Notes: a model not told the origin generated them from the letters alone. Counted from the stretch's first letter, positions 18,266 to 28,029 are shown. The stretch: DNA of 64,000 nt from Actibacterium pelagium (GCF_002285415.1 NZ_NSBU01000004.1:558001-622000); one strand, 5' to 3'. Numbers and translations are program-made.

Positions 18266-18595
18266 GTGACCTCCAAATTTCTGGTGTTGGGCCAATCAGC
18301 CCATCCGCATGGGTCAACCAACCAAGACAAAAGGTGCCTAGGCGCAGATTAAGAAAATCTGTGTCGTCGAACAGGTTTTCGACGCTGGTATGCGGGGGTT
18401 GATGGAATGCTTTTGCATCGACTCTATTTGGCGTCAGATTGGCATGGGATGTCAACGCCTTGCATACGCAGCAGCGCAGCATTCCGCCGATTTGAAAGCC
18501 GTTTTTAATATGCAGATTTAGGCGAATTCGGGCGTTGCTGATTGGTTGACGATACCGCCGCTAGGTCGCCTGCCTTCCAATAACAGTCGGAATTC
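18266..18595 (-). promoter_or_regulatory. 330-bp non-coding region upstream of hpf
   Basis: No convincing gene is present. On the minus strand a TTGACA box occurs at 18455-18450, with only a weak -10 candidate downstream. A perfect 7-bp hairpin CGTCGAA-CAGGTT-TTCGACG lies at 18365-18384, inside the presumed hpf leader. GGAGG at about 18274-18270 is the hpf ribosome-binding site. In many proteobacteria rpoN lies between lptB and hpf; it is absent here. Confidence 0.5.
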
Positions 18596-19357
18596 TCAGG
18601 ATATCCGGAAGCTTTGACCCAGATAGACACGGCGAACGTTTTCGTCTTGCACGACCTCGTCGGTGGTGCCGCTCATCAAAACCTTGCCGTCATGCAAAAT
18701 ATAGGCGCGATCGACGATTTCCAGCGTCTCGCGCACGTTGTGGTCGGTGATCAGCACACCGATTCCTCGATTCTTCAGCTCGGCCACAAGATGGCGAATC
18801 TCTCCAACTGCGATCGGGTCGACCCCGGCAAAGGGTTCGTCCAGCAGAAGGTACTTTGGATCAGCGGCCAGACAGCGCGCGATTTCCACTCGGCGACGTT
18901 CACCACCAGACAGGGCCAGTGCCTGCGCGCGACGCAGGTGACTGATGGAAAACTCTGACAGAAGTTCCTCTAGCCGTTCGCGGCGGCGGTGGGGGTTGGG
19001 CTCGTGAATCTCAAGAATGGCCAAGATGTTGTCTTCGACGGAAAGTCCGCGGAAAATGCTGACCTCTTGCGGCAGATAGCCGACGCCAAGCCGCGCGCGG
19101 CGGTACATCGGCAGGTTCGAGACATCGCGCCCGTCGATTTCGACCGTGCCGCCCTCTGCGCGGATCAGACCCGCAATCGCATAGAAACAGGTCGTCTTGC
19201 CCGACCCGTTCGGGCCCAGCAAGGCCACAACTTCGCCGCGGCCCAGCTCTAGGCTGACGTCGCGAATGATCGGGCGCTTGCGATAGCTTTTACGCAGCTG
19301 GCTGACCTTCAGCCCCGCCTGACCTTCGGCCACGCTTAGTGTGGGAATGTCGCTCAT
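18596..19357 (-). CDS. lptB: LPS export ABC transporter ATPase LptB
   Basis: A 253-residue ATPase that powers extraction of LPS from the inner membrane with LptFG. Walker A (GPNGSGKTT), the signature motif LSGGERRRVEIARC, Walker B (YLLLDEPFAGVDP) and the H-loop (LITDHNV) are intact. It overlaps the upstream lptA stop by four bases, so kdsD-lptC-lptA-lptB form one operon. Confidence 0.97.
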   Translation of the reverse strand: MSDIPTLSVAEGQAGLKVSQLRKSYRKRPIIRDVSLELGRGEVVALLGPNGSGKTTCFYAIAGLIRAEGGTVEIDGRDVSNLPMYRRARLGVGYLPQEVSIFRGLSVEDNILAILEIHEPNPHRRRERLEELLSEFSISHLRRAQALALSGGERRRVEIARCLAADPKYLLLDEPFAGVDPIAVGEIRHLVAELKNRGIGVLITDHNVRETLEIVDRAYILHDGKVLMSGTTDEVVQDENVRRVYLGQSFRIS

Positions 19358-19863
19358 TCAGATTTGGCCCGGGGTTGCAGAACGGTGCGCACACGGCCTT
19401 CCATGACGCCATTGCCGGTATCCAGATTGACGACCAGCTTCTGTCCGGACAGTGCGCTGCGGCCCTGGTTCAGAAGGACGTCCCCAGTGAGAACGATCAC
19501 CTCTTCCTGAACGGTATAGATTGCCTGTGCACCCTTGGCGGTTTCTTCGCCGTTGACCAACAGGACATTGCCCGTTGCCGTCATCGTGTCGATGTCCCCG
19601 GTCATCTCGCCGTCTTCCATGACGTAGGCGACTGCGATCCGGTCGGCAGATAGGCGCAGCGTGTCCTGAACGACCAGAACGTTGCCTTCGAACACGGCGC
19701 TGCCGGTGTTCTGGTCCATGCTCAAGCTGTCTGCCACGATTTCTACCGGTTTGGTGTCATCATGTGCGGCTTCGCCAAAATTGATGTTGGCGGACTGAGC
19801 CCAGCCAGCGGCGGCCCCCAGAATTAATGTGGCAGCGAGAATGGCAGTACTGAAAAACTTCAC
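19354..19863 (-). CDS. lptA: LPS transport periplasmic protein LptA
   Basis: A 169-residue periplasmic protein forming the LPS bridge between membranes. It has a Sec signal peptide (about residues 1-22, ILAATLILGAAAGWAQS) and the OstA-like beta-jellyroll repeats (VEIVADSLSMDQNTGSAVFE, LSADRIAVAY, QAIYTVQEEVIVL). It overlaps lptC upstream and lptB downstream by four bases each. Confidence 0.93.
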   Translation of the reverse strand: MKFFSTAILAATLILGAAAGWAQSANINFGEAAHDDTKPVEIVADSLSMDQNTGSAVFEGNVLVVQDTLRLSADRIAVAYVMEDGEMTGDIDTMTATGNVLLVNGEETAKGAQAIYTVQEEVIVLTGDVLLNQGRSALSGQKLVVNLDTGNGVMEGRVRTVLQPRAKSE

Positions 19864-20483
19864 TTCGGGTCCCCGTCTGGTTGCGGTGTGTATATCAGCT
19901 TCACCCCGTCAATGAAATCTACAACATGTGCCACAGGGTCGGAATTGGTTTCGTGAATATCCATTTTTCCTGCCACAAGCTCTCCGAATGGGCCAGTCAC
20001 GTTCACGGTATCGGCGGATCTCAGCCACGCGCTTTCCAGATCGGACAGCAATTCGCGGGTGGTCATGGTCCATCCCTCCGAGGTGGTGATCTCGACGGCA
20101 CCGCTTAGCCGGGCGATCTGGCTTTCATCGGTGAAAAGTGCCTGATCAGCCTTTGCATTCACCACCACACCATCGGGATAGCTTAGAAGCAGGCGAACAT
20201 CTTCGGCACGCGTTTCTTCGGTCTCATCAGTGGATGGCAGGACGCGCGTGGCCTGAAAGTTGATCGCGGTCCCGGCCCCCGAAAGGCTTGCATAGACCGG
20301 AGAGCTGACCCCCTGATCGCGCAGCAGCTGTTCCACGTCGACCTGCGCAAAGGGAATCGAGGCCGTTGGATCCACATTGCGCGAGATCAGAAAGATCGTC
20401 GACAGAATCGCTAGGGCCGCGATGGGCAACAACACCTTCGCAAGCGCGATGAAGCGCGAGTAGGTATTGTCGTAAGACCGCAC
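19860..20483 (-). CDS. lptC: LPS export protein LptC
   Basis: A 207-residue single-pass inner-membrane protein that hands LPS to LptA. A transmembrane anchor (VLLPIAALAILSTIFLI, about residues 17-33) is followed by a periplasmic jellyroll domain (ADQALFTDESQIARLSGAVE, MDIHETNSDPVAHVVDFIDG). It starts two bases after the kdsD stop. The identification rests on the architecture and the lptA-lptB neighbours, since LptC sequence is poorly conserved. Confidence 0.9.
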   Translation of the reverse strand: MRSYDNTYSRFIALAKVLLPIAALAILSTIFLISRNVDPTASIPFAQVDVEQLLRDQGVSSPVYASLSGAGTAINFQATRVLPSTDETEETRAEDVRLLLSYPDGVVVNAKADQALFTDESQIARLSGAVEITTSEGWTMTTRELLSDLESAWLRSADTVNVTGPFGELVAGKMDIHETNSDPVAHVVDFIDGVKLIYTPQPDGDPK

Positions 20484-20485
20484 CC

Positions 20486-21451
20486 TTATGCCACCCCTGC
20501 ACGCAGGCAGTCGTGGATATGCAGGATACCTTCGGGCTGTCCGTCGCCATCGGGGTCGACCACAAACAGGCAGGTGATCTTGCGTTCGTTCATCAGGGCC
20601 AGCGCTTCTTCTGCCATCGCATCGGGTTCGATGGTCAGTGGTGCTCGGGTCATGACGTCATCGGCAGAGCAGTCCAGCAGGCCGTCCATGTGACGTCGCA
20701 GGTCGCCGTCGGTGATGATCCCCTGAAGCGTGTTCGCCTCGTCGGTCACGCCAACAACGCCAAAGCCTTTCTGGCTGATTGCCAGCAGGGCGTCCGCCAT
20801 CTGGGTGCCGCTGGCGACCACCGGCACGTCCTTGTGCATCAGGTCGCGAACTTTCGACAGTTGCGCACCCAGCTTGCCGCCCGGGTGGAAGACCCGGAAA
20901 TGCGCCGGGGTAAAGTCGCGATGCTCCATCAGGGCAATCGCCAGTGCATCACCAAGCGCAAGCGTCATCGTGGTCGAGGTCGTAGGCACGATCCCCTTGT
21001 CACAGGCTTCTTCGGCCTTTGGCAGCAACAACGCCACATCGGATTCGCGGATCAAGGTTGAATCCGCGCGCCCCGCGACCCCGATCAGCGGGATCTGAAA
21101 GCGGCGAGTATAGGCGACGATATCGGCCAGTTCGGGTGTCTCACCCGAGTTCGAAAGAACCAGCGCCACATCGCCTTTGGCCAGCATGCCAAGGTCGCCG
21201 TGGCTGGCTTCAGCCGGGTGTACGAAATGCGCAGGCGTCCCGGTGGATGCCAAAGTCGCCGCGATCTTGCGCCCGATATGGCCGGATTTCCCCATGCCCG
21301 AGACTATCACGCGCCCAGTGGCACGCAGGATCAGTTCGGCGGCCTCGTTGAAGCTGTCATCCAGACTTTCCGACAGAATCTTTACGGCCTCGGCCTCGCG
21401 CCGCAATACGCGGGCGCCCACTTCCAGAAATGGTTTCTTAGTCTCAGTCAT
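20486..21451 (-). CDS. kdsD: Arabinose 5-phosphate isomerase KdsD (KpsF/GutQ family)
   Basis: A 321-residue enzyme converting ribulose 5-phosphate to arabinose 5-phosphate, the first step of Kdo synthesis. It has a SIS domain (VSGMGKSGHIGRKIAATLAS, SNSGETPEL, TTSTTMTLALGDALAIALME) and two C-terminal CBS domains. The start at 21451 replaces a longer open frame that runs into rnd. It lies 4 bp after the rnd stop and 2 bp before lptC, so LPS precursor synthesis and LPS export are co-transcribed. Confidence 0.95.
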   Translation of the reverse strand: MTETKKPFLEVGARVLRREAEAVKILSESLDDSFNEAAELILRATGRVIVSGMGKSGHIGRKIAATLASTGTPAHFVHPAEASHGDLGMLAKGDVALVLSNSGETPELADIVAYTRRFQIPLIGVAGRADSTLIRESDVALLLPKAEEACDKGIVPTTSTTMTLALGDALAIALMEHRDFTPAHFRVFHPGGKLGAQLSKVRDLMHKDVPVVASGTQMADALLAISQKGFGVVGVTDEANTLQGIITDGDLRRHMDGLLDCSADDVMTRAPLTIEPDAMAEEALALMNERKITCLFVVDPDGDGQPEGILHIHDCLRAGVA

Positions 21452-21455
21452 TGGC

Positions 21456-22067
21456 TCAATGTGCAAAAATGTCTTGTTCAGGCCATCCGGCCAGGTCCAG
21501 CTGCGCGCGCATCGGCAGGAAGTCGAAACAGGCCTGCGCCATCTCGGTCCGCCCTTCGCGTTCCAGCCGCGCATCCAGCTGTTCTTTCAGCCGGTGCAGG
21601 TACAGAACGTCCGAGGCCGCATATTCCAGCTGCGCATCGGTCAGTTCTTCCGCGCCCCAATCGCTCATTTGCTGCTGCTTCGAGATGTCGATCTCCAGCA
21701 ATTGCTGAAGCAGGTTCTTCAACCCGTGACGGTCCGTATAGGTGCGGATCAGCTTCGACGCGATTTTGGTGCAGTAGACCGGTGCGGTCACCACCCCAAA
21801 CGCGTTTTGCAGCGCTGCAATGTCGAAACGTCCGAAGTGGAACAGCTTCAGCACATTCGGATCGGCCAGCATACGGGTCAGGTTCGGAGCTTCGGTCTGG
21901 CCCTTTTCGATCTGGACCAGATGCGCGTTGCCGTCGCCGCCTGACATCTGCACCACGCACAACCGGTCACGGTGCGGGTTCAGCCCCATGGTTTCACAGT
22001 CGATGGCCACAATCGGGCCAAGGTCCAGCCCGTCGGGCAGGTCGTTCTTATACAGGTGGTTGGCCAA
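21456..22067 (-). CDS. rnd: Ribonuclease D-type 3'-5' exonuclease (short form)
   Basis: A 203-residue DEDDy exonuclease. The metal-binding acids are visible in VAIDCETMGL, HFGRFDIAAL and EYAASDVLYL (Tyr-x3-Asp type). Unlike the roughly 370-residue RNase D of enterics it has no HRDC domain, which is normal for the alphaproteobacterial short form involved in RNA 3'-end maturation. It heads the rnd-kdsD-lptCAB operon. A possible promoter, TTGAGT-N17-TATTTG at 22127-22099 on the minus strand, is weak. Confidence 0.88.
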   Translation of the reverse strand: MANHLYKNDLPDGLDLGPIVAIDCETMGLNPHRDRLCVVQMSGGDGNAHLVQIEKGQTEAPNLTRMLADPNVLKLFHFGRFDIAALQNAFGVVTAPVYCTKIASKLIRTYTDRHGLKNLLQQLLEIDISKQQQMSDWGAEELTDAQLEYAASDVLYLHRLKEQLDARLEREGRTEMAQACFDFLPMRAQLDLAGWPEQDIFAH

Positions 22068-22246
22068 GGGGCGCGCCTTTCGTTCGTAAGATTGCTTTCA
22101 AATAGGCGGTTCGTGGGCCGAACTCAACTCTGACCCAACTGCAAGCGGAAATCTGCGAGTCCCTCGGCATTTTAAGTTAGCGCAGGTGCTTGTCTGATCT
22201 TTTGGGAAATACCCGGTAGATTTGGGCAGTCAGGTGACGCCCAGAC

Positions 22247-23269
22247 CTAGCGTGCGCCCAGCATGGCCAGCCGTATCAGGGCGCGTTCCATCAGGGCCAT
22301 GGTTGGCGCCTTGCTGGTCGATCGCAGTTGCAGATCCGTATCCGTCAGAATGCCCAAAGCCTGTTCCAGCCGATGGGTGCCCCACTTCTGGGCTTGCCGA
22401 ACCATCCTGTCGCGCCGCGGCCCAAAGACCGGAGGGCGTATGCGGGACATGCCAGACCCCGGTCCGCCCGGGTCCGAACAGGCGGCGTGCAGGGTGCGGA
22501 AATGCCGGGTCGCCCCAATGCACAGACCCACGGGCTGCACCCCTTGGGCGGCCAGTTTCTGAAGAACCGGGCCAATCTCTCGTGTCCGGCCCTCTGCCAC
22601 GATGTGCAAAACATCATCCAGATCGGCTTCGGTCGAGGTGGGGGCAACAGCGGTGATGTCGTCAGCGCTTACCGGGCTGTCATCGCCACGTTTGTAAAGC
22701 GCCAGTTTTTCGACAGTCTGGCGGAAATCACCCGGGTCCAGCTGGCGGGACAGGTCCATCAGCGCGGTCATTGCATCCTGAGGCAAGTTCGTTACGCCGG
22801 CCTTTTGCAGCGTTGCTTCGATCTCGTCCCGCGAAGGCGGGTCGTCATAGATGCCGGCGGCATAGGCGTTCGAGTGGCCCTCGAACAGTTTGCGAAGTTT
22901 GGATTTGGCGGTCAGCTGTTTGGCGGTGACGATCAGCTGCGCGTCGCCCTCTTGCCAGTCGCCAAGCGCGGCCTCGAATGCTTTGATGTGGCTGTCGGCG
23001 ACCTCTTCCACAAAGACAACCCGCGGGCCGGGAAAGAAGCATTGCGCCTTGATCGCATCCAGAAGCGCGGCCGGGTCAGAGCGCAGATCGCCGCCCGAAA
23101 GCCGGGTCAGGCGCATTTCCTCTTCGCCTTGAGGGCCGACCAAGGCGGCAATGACCTCTTGCCGCTTCAGCGCCACGCGCATGGCGTCAGAGCCAAAGAT
23201 CAAAAGGCCGGTGCGATGCGGTTCCGGTTTGGCGAAGTAACGCGCAGCGTCCCGACCCGTCAGCTTCAT
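22247..23269 (-). CDS. holA: DNA polymerase III delta subunit HolA
   Basis: A 340-residue clamp-loader delta subunit, which opens the beta sliding clamp. The recognisable features are the AAA+-like N-terminal region (RTGLLIFGSDAMRVALKRQE, FPGPRVVFVEEV) and the C-terminal collar (LCIGATRHFRTLHAA). Delta subunits lack a functional Walker A, as here. The gene overlaps lptE by four bases, matching the leuS-lptE-holA order common in proteobacteria. Confidence 0.92.
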   Translation of the reverse strand: MKLTGRDAARYFAKPEPHRTGLLIFGSDAMRVALKRQEVIAALVGPQGEEEMRLTRLSGGDLRSDPAALLDAIKAQCFFPGPRVVFVEEVADSHIKAFEAALGDWQEGDAQLIVTAKQLTAKSKLRKLFEGHSNAYAAGIYDDPPSRDEIEATLQKAGVTNLPQDAMTALMDLSRQLDPGDFRQTVEKLALYKRGDDSPVSADDITAVAPTSTEADLDDVLHIVAEGRTREIGPVLQKLAAQGVQPVGLCIGATRHFRTLHAACSDPGGPGSGMSRIRPPVFGPRRDRMVRQAQKWGTHRLEQALGILTDTDLQLRSTSKAPTMALMERALIRLAMLGAR

Positions 23270-23760
23270 GTGGCCCAGGTCCCAGCCGTGGCGATCAGCC
23301 GTGCTGTCAGGTCGTCAGCCAGCATCACCATCAGGCGACGGCGCGCGTCGCGCTCTGATGCTCTTGCGGCTACGGTGTTCGCTGTCGCGGAATAGGTCGA
23401 GAAATTGCTGACCGACCCCTGCGTCGCAATGCTTTGGTCCCGCAGATCGACGATCTGGAAATCGACCCGGCCATTCAGGTTGTAGCCGGTGGTGATTTCC
23501 TCTTCCGTCACCGCAAGGCGTCGGCGGTTGGTCGAAATCGTGTAGCGCAGTTCGTGCGTTGGATTGCCTTCACCCGACAGACGGCGTTCCAGCTGTTCAA
23601 CCAATTCGAACGCGGCTTCATCGGTTGGGTCCTGAATGCGGATGTTCCCCAGAGCCGCGCTGGCGGCCCCGCGGGTGCCATGCGCAGGCTGATAGCCGCA
23701 ACCCGCCAACGGCAGGGCAGCCAGACCCAACAGGAAAGCCCTTCGATTAGACAACGACAT
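23266..23760 (-). CDS. lptE: LPS-assembly lipoprotein LptE
   Basis: A 164-residue outer-membrane lipoprotein that plugs the LptD barrel. The N-terminus has Arg-Arg followed by a lipoprotein signal with lipobox LAGC ([20 protein letters not shown]), lipidated at the Cys. The rest is typical of LptE ([31 protein letters not shown]). It overlaps the leuS 3' end by 14 bases and holA by four. Confidence 0.9.
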   Translation of the reverse strand: MSLSNRRAFLLGLAALPLAGCGYQPAHGTRGAASAALGNIRIQDPTDEAAFELVEQLERRLSGEGNPTHELRYTISTNRRRLAVTEEEITTGYNLNGRVDFQIVDLRDQSIATQGSVSNFSTYSATANTVAARASERDARRRLMVMLADDLTARLIATAGTWAT

Positions 23761-26278
23761 TGATAATCCGCCCCGGTACCACGATCAGCTTCTTGGGCTG
23801 GCCACCGGCCAGCGCCTTGATCACAGCTTCATCGGCCAGCGCGAGTTTTTCAACCTCTTCCTTCGGAAGGTCCTTGGCGATCTTCAGTTCCGAGCGACGC
23901 TTGCCGTTGATCTGGATCGGCATGGTTACCGTATCTTCGACCAGCATCTTCTCGTCGGCCTTGGGCCACGCGGCCGTTGCCACCAGACCTTCGCCGCCCA
24001 GTACCGACCAGACCTCTTCCGCAAGGTGCGGGGTCATCGGGGCCATCAACTGCGCCATGGTTTTCATGGCCAGCTTCTTGGTTTCGGCCCCTGCCTTCGA
24101 TTTTTGGATCGCGTTGGCATAGGCGTATAGCTTTGCGACAGAGGTGTTAAAGCCAAAGCTTTCGATCCCCATGGTCACTTCGTGGATCGCCTTGTGCATC
24201 GCACGCTGCAGGTCTTCGTCACCTTTGCCTTCGCCCTCTAGGTCCGCGATGTCATTTGCCATGCGCCAGACACGGCCCAAGAATTTATAGGCAGCTTCTG
24301 CGCCCGAGGCCGTCCATTCAACATCGCGCTCGGGGGGCGAATCGGACAGGACGAACCAGCGGGCAGTATCCGCACCAAAGGCTTCGATAATGTTGACCGG
24401 ATCGACGACGTTCTTCTTCGACTTTGACATCTTGGCAGAGGGGATGATCTCGACTTCGGTGCCATCAGCAAGTTTACCGTCGGTGACGTCTTCGGGCAGG
24501 TGATAGACCGGGCGACCGTTCTCGTCGCGCGTTTGATAGATCTCGTGCGTCACCATGCCTTGGGTGAAGAGCGCGTCAAACGGCTCGACCGCTTTTTCAG
24601 GCAGATGGCCGCAAATCTGCATCGCCCGCGCGAAGAAGCGCGAGTACAGAAGGTGCAGGATCGCATGTTCGATACCACCGATATACTGGTCGACGTTCAT
24701 CCAGTATTCGGCATCCGCCATATTGGTTGGTGTGGCCGCGTTCGGCGCGGTGAACCGCGCGTAGTACCAAGACGAATCCACGAACGTGTCCATGGTGTCG
24801 GTCTCGCGCTTGGCAGGCTTGCCACAGGTCGGGCAGGCACAGTCGCGCCATGTCGGGTGGCGGTCCAGCGGGTTGCCCGGCTTGTCGAAGGTCACATCCT
24901 TGGGCAATTCGACCGGCAGGTTTTCCTTCTTCTCGGGCACCACGCCGCAATCTTCACAATGGACCACCGGGATTGGGCAGCCCCAATAGCGCTGACGCGA
25001 CAAGCCCCAGTCACGCAGGCGGAACTTGGTCACGCCCTGGCCCCAACCCGCGTTCTCGGCGAAGTCGATGGTGGTGTTGATGGCTTCTTCCCCGGTTGCC
25101 TCATCCAGACCGGCGAAGTGATTCACCCATTTCACCTTGTCAGTCTTCGGCGGTACGAATGCCTCGTTCTCGACAGGCTTGGGGTCATCCAGCGCGAAGA
25201 ATGTATCAGTGACCGGCAGGTCGTATTTGCGGCAGAAATCAAGGTCGCGCTGGTCATGGGCCGGGCAGGCGAAGATCGCGCCGGTGCCATAGTCCATCAG
25301 AATGAAATTCGCGATCCAGACCGGAAGCTCCCAGTTCGGGTTCAGCGGGTGCTTGACCTTGATGCCCGTGTCATAGCCCAGCTTTTCAGCGGTCTCGATC
25401 GCCTCTTCCGTGGTGCCACCCTTGCGGCATTCGGCAACGAAGGCGGCGACCTCGGGGTTTTCGGCCTCCAGCTGCTTGGCAATCGGGTGATCGGGCGAAA
25501 TGCCCACGAAGGACGCGCCCATCAGCGTATCGGGACGTGTGGTGTAAACTTCGATCGCGTCACCGCCATCGGTACGATCAAACGCGAACTGCAAACCGCG
25601 CGACTTACCGATCCAGTTCCGCTGCATCAGCTTCACCTTCTCGGGCCAGTTGTCCAAACCGTCCAGCGCGTCCAGAAGCTCTTCCGAGAAGTCACTGATT
25701 TTAAAGAACCATTGCGTCAGTTCGCGACGTTCGACCAAAGCGCCAGAGCGCCAGCCGCGGCCGTCTTCGACCTGTTCGTTTGCCAGAACGGTCATGTCGA
25801 CCGGGTCCCAGTTCACGACGGCGTTCTTGCGATAGACCAGACCCTTGTCCATGAAGTCGATGAACATCGACTGCTGCTGGCCATAGTATTCCGGGTCGCA
25901 GGTGGCGAACTCGCGCGACCAGTCGATCGACAGGCCCAGAGGCTTCATCTGCCCGCGCATGTCGGCGATATTGTCATAGGTCCAGGTGGCCGGGTGGCCG
26001 CCGCGTTCCATCGCAGCATTCTCGGCGGGCATCCCGAAAGCGTCCCAGCCCATCGGGTGCAGAACCGAGAACCCACAGCTATTCTTATAGCGCGCGATCA
26101 CATCACCCATGGTGTAGTTGCGTACGTGCCCCATGTGAATCCGGCCGGAGGGGTACGGGAACATCTCTAGCACATAGTATTTCGGCTTCGATTCGTCCCG
26201 GCGGGCGGTGAAAACACCGGCCTCATCCCAGGCATCCTGCCATTTGGATTCGATCTCACGAGGTTCAAAGCGGGACAT
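23747..26278 (-). CDS. leuS: Leucyl-tRNA synthetase
   Basis: A full-length 843-residue class I aminoacyl-tRNA synthetase. The HIGH motif appears as [16 protein letters not shown] and the KMSKS loop as [13 protein letters not shown]; the CP1 editing domain ([20 protein letters not shown]) lies between, and the tRNA-binding C-terminal helical domain is complete. A zinc-type cysteine set (CEDCGVVP and CACPTCGKP) is present. A hairpin with a T-rich run ends about 18 bp upstream of the start codon (see that feature). Confidence 0.98.
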   Translation of the reverse strand: MSRFEPREIESKWQDAWDEAGVFTARRDESKPKYYVLEMFPYPSGRIHMGHVRNYTMGDVIARYKNSCGFSVLHPMGWDAFGMPAENAAMERGGHPATWTYDNIADMRGQMKPLGLSIDWSREFATCDPEYYGQQQSMFIDFMDKGLVYRKNAVVNWDPVDMTVLANEQVEDGRGWRSGALVERRELTQWFFKISDFSEELLDALDGLDNWPEKVKLMQRNWIGKSRGLQFAFDRTDGGDAIEVYTTRPDTLMGASFVGISPDHPIAKQLEAENPEVAAFVAECRKGGTTEEAIETAEKLGYDTGIKVKHPLNPNWELPVWIANFILMDYGTGAIFACPAHDQRDLDFCRKYDLPVTDTFFALDDPKPVENEAFVPPKTDKVKWVNHFAGLDEATGEEAINTTIDFAENAGWGQGVTKFRLRDWGLSRQRYWGCPIPVVHCEDCGVVPEKKENLPVELPKDVTFDKPGNPLDRHPTWRDCACPTCGKPAKRETDTMDTFVDSSWYYARFTAPNAATPTNMADAEYWMNVDQYIGGIEHAILHLLYSRFFARAMQICGHLPEKAVEPFDALFTQGMVTHEIYQTRDENGRPVYHLPEDVTDGKLADGTEVEIIPSAKMSKSKKNVVDPVNIIEAFGADTARWFVLSDSPPERDVEWTASGAEAAYKFLGRVWRMANDIADLEGEGKGDEDLQRAMHKAIHEVTMGIESFGFNTSVAKLYAYANAIQKSKAGAETKKLAMKTMAQLMAPMTPHLAEEVWSVLGGEGLVATAAWPKADEKMLVEDTVTMPIQINGKRRSELKIAKDLPKEEVEKLALADEAVIKALAGGQPKKLIVVPGRIINVVV

Positions 26279-26295
26279 GGGTTGGGTCCTTATTC

Positions 26296-26326
26296 AAAGA
26301 AAACGCCGGGCAAGCGCGCCCGGCGT
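26296..26326 (-). terminator. Terminator-like hairpin directly upstream of leuS
   Basis: On the minus strand, ACGCCGGGC (26326-26318) pairs with GCCCGGCGT (26311-26303) around a 6-base loop and is followed by TTTTCTTT. It lies between the DUF3576 gene and the leuS ribosome-binding site. It could end the DUF3576 transcript, or act as an attenuator if leuS is read from the upstream promoter. I found no leucine-rich leader peptide and no T-box. Confidence 0.7.
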
Positions 26327-26372
26327 GGTGATAATGCTGTGCTGGGCCAAGGTCCAGCGGTCAAACGCGGGG

Positions 26373-26903
26373 TCACAGATCCTTGTCGGCAATCCGTAGC
26401 TGGCGCGCGCGGGTCAGGATCGCATCTTCGACCGCGCGAACGGTGTCAGCGCTGACCGGGCCATTGCGAGTCGACATAGACAGTTTCAGCGACCGCGCAT
26501 CCAGCGCCGCGTCCTGAACATAGACAACCGCACGATACGCACGACCGCCACCCGGAGGCGTTCCGTATCCGGTGACAATCACGCCCGAGAACGGGTCAAC
26601 GGCCTGAATCGGCAGGAAATTCAGAACATCCAGCGAGGCACGCCAGATGTACTTGTTCACCTCAAGTGTCACATTCGGGTCGGTGTCATTGCGGAACAGA
26701 TCCCAAATCGTCTCGCGCTTTTCTTCCTTAACTTCGTTCCGGAAGAAGGGGCGACGCTCTTCAGTTGTGGTCTGGGTATCCTCGGCACGATCGCGGCCAA
26801 ACAGGCCACCGCTGAACGGGCTAGAGCTGCCCCCACCGCAGTTTGCCAGCAGCACACAGGCCATCAAAACACCGGTTACACGCACGAAACGACCACTGAT
26901 CAT
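26373..26903 (-). CDS. DUF3576 domain lipoprotein
   Basis: A 176-residue predicted lipoprotein. The signal ends at a lipobox-like LLANC (VLMACVLLANCGGGSSS), followed by a low-complexity linker and the DUF3576 domain (TIWDLFRNDTDPNVTLEVNKYIWRAS in pieces, FLPIQAVDPFSGVIVTGYG). The family is found near leuS in alphaproteobacteria and has no known biochemical role. The start at 26903 has AAGGGG upstream; the frame is open for more than 200 codons further, but that part is antisense to the porin gene and is not coding. Confidence 0.82.
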   Translation of the reverse strand: MISGRFVRVTGVLMACVLLANCGGGSSSPFSGGLFGRDRAEDTQTTTEERRPFFRNEVKEEKRETIWDLFRNDTDPNVTLEVNKYIWRASLDVLNFLPIQAVDPFSGVIVTGYGTPPGGGRAYRAVVYVQDAALDARSLKLSMSTRNGPVSADTVRAVEDAILTRARQLRIADKDL

Positions 26904-27155
26904 AAGGAAATGCCCCTTTGTTGACTGCCCGATCTCTAGCCGAGCCATCCCGCAGGGACAAGAAATTTCGGGGCTTGAGTCTTTTACAGTCTGAAATGGC
27001 CCGTTTTTTCGGTGTGGCAAAGCTGCATCAATCGAAAGCCCTTTGCCCTCCGAAAGTATAGCTGCCTTGCATTGCAAACCTGAAAGAGCGACACACATCC
27101 CGTACTCAGCTCGGATCGGCCGTGTTGAGGTAGTTTTAACGAAAGAGGGATAACC

Positions 27156-27974
27156 ATGAAAAAGGTTCTCTTCGCAACCACCGCTCTGGTTGCTTCCGCA
27201 GGCTTCGCGGCTGCAGACTTCACCATCACCGGCGGCGCAGTTGCTGGTCTGAAAGACACCGGTTCGGGCGACGCATACCTGCACACCGAAATCGACTTCA
27301 ACATCGTTGGTTCGGGTACCTCCGACAACGGCCTGACCTTCGGTGCATCGATCGACCTGGACGACGAGCACGACGGCACCGGCCGCGTTTCCGACACCGA
27401 GATCTTCGTTTCGGGTTCGTTCGGCACCGTCACCGTTGGTGAGCTGGACAACGCAATCGACGGCGTTGGCATGCCTGACCTGGGCTTCGACGGCATCGGC
27501 ATCGATGACGACGTTGAAGCAAACCGCAACGCAGGCGGCGCAAACTTCAACTACGCATACTCGATGGACGCGTTCTCGCTGGCAGTTTCGGCTGACCTTG
27601 GCGACGACAGCGACCACGAATTCGGTCTGGCAGTTGGCTACTCGGCAAACGGCCTGGGCGTAAAAGTTGGCTACAACAGCGACGATTTTGATGATGACTC
27701 CTGGGCGCTGCAGGCTTCGTACTCGGCCAACGCTCTGACCGTTGGTGCTCTGTACGCAGACAACGGCTCCGACAATGGCTTTGGCGTTTGGGCGTCGTAC
27801 GCAATGGACGCTCTGACCATCACCGTTGCAGCTAACGACGTCGAAAACGGCGGCGACAACGACTACGGCGTAGGCTTCTCGTACGGCCTGGGCGGCGGTC
27901 TGTCCGTAGCCGGTGCCTTTGGCGAAGTCGACGGCGAGACCGTTATGGACCTGGGTCTGACCATGTCCTTCTAA
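27156..27974 (+). CDS. Outer-membrane porin (Rhodobacter-type), strongly codon-biased
   Basis: A 272-residue general porin with a Sec signal peptide (MKKVLFATTALVASAGFAAA) and an alternating beta-strand pattern ending in the outer-membrane signature aromatic residue (LGLTMSF, C-terminal Phe). It is strikingly acidic (DLDDEHDG, SDDFDDDS), as in marine roseobacter porins. Codon use is extremely biased (almost only GGC, GAC, AAC, TCG, GCA, CTG), which indicates very high expression. AGAGGG precedes the ATG. A strong terminator follows, so it is transcribed alone. Confidence 0.9.
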   Translation: MKKVLFATTALVASAGFAAADFTITGGAVAGLKDTGSGDAYLHTEIDFNIVGSGTSDNGLTFGASIDLDDEHDGTGRVSDTEIFVSGSFGTVTVGELDNAIDGVGMPDLGFDGIGIDDDVEANRNAGGANFNYAYSMDAFSLAVSADLGDDSDHEFGLAVGYSANGLGVKVGYNSDDFDDDSWALQASYSANALTVGALYADNGSDNGFGVWASYAMDALTITVAANDVENGGDNDYGVGFSYGLGGGLSVAGAFGEVDGETVMDLGLTMSF

Positions 27975-27996
27975 TTCAGAGTTCCTCTGATGAGGG

Positions 27997-28029
27997 AAGA
28001 GCGGGCCTTGTGCCCGCTCTTTTCTTTTT
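27997..28029 (+). terminator. Intrinsic terminator of the first porin gene
   Basis: A perfect 10-bp stem AAGAGCGGGC/GCCCGCTCTT with loop CTTGT is followed by TTCTTTTT, 22 bases after the porin stop codon. Confidence 0.9.

Noticed and set aside
24500-26170. A 556-codon open frame antisense to leuS
   Set aside because: Same reason: shadow of a high-GC, strongly coding strand; no start site or family pattern.
26327-26372. A leucine leader peptide or T-box before leuS
   Set aside because: No short open frame rich in Leu codons and no T-box conserved bases were found.
26904-27617. Upstream extension of the DUF3576 frame across the porin gene
   Set aside because: The extension is antisense to the strongly coding porin; the lipoprotein signal at 26903 marks the real start.
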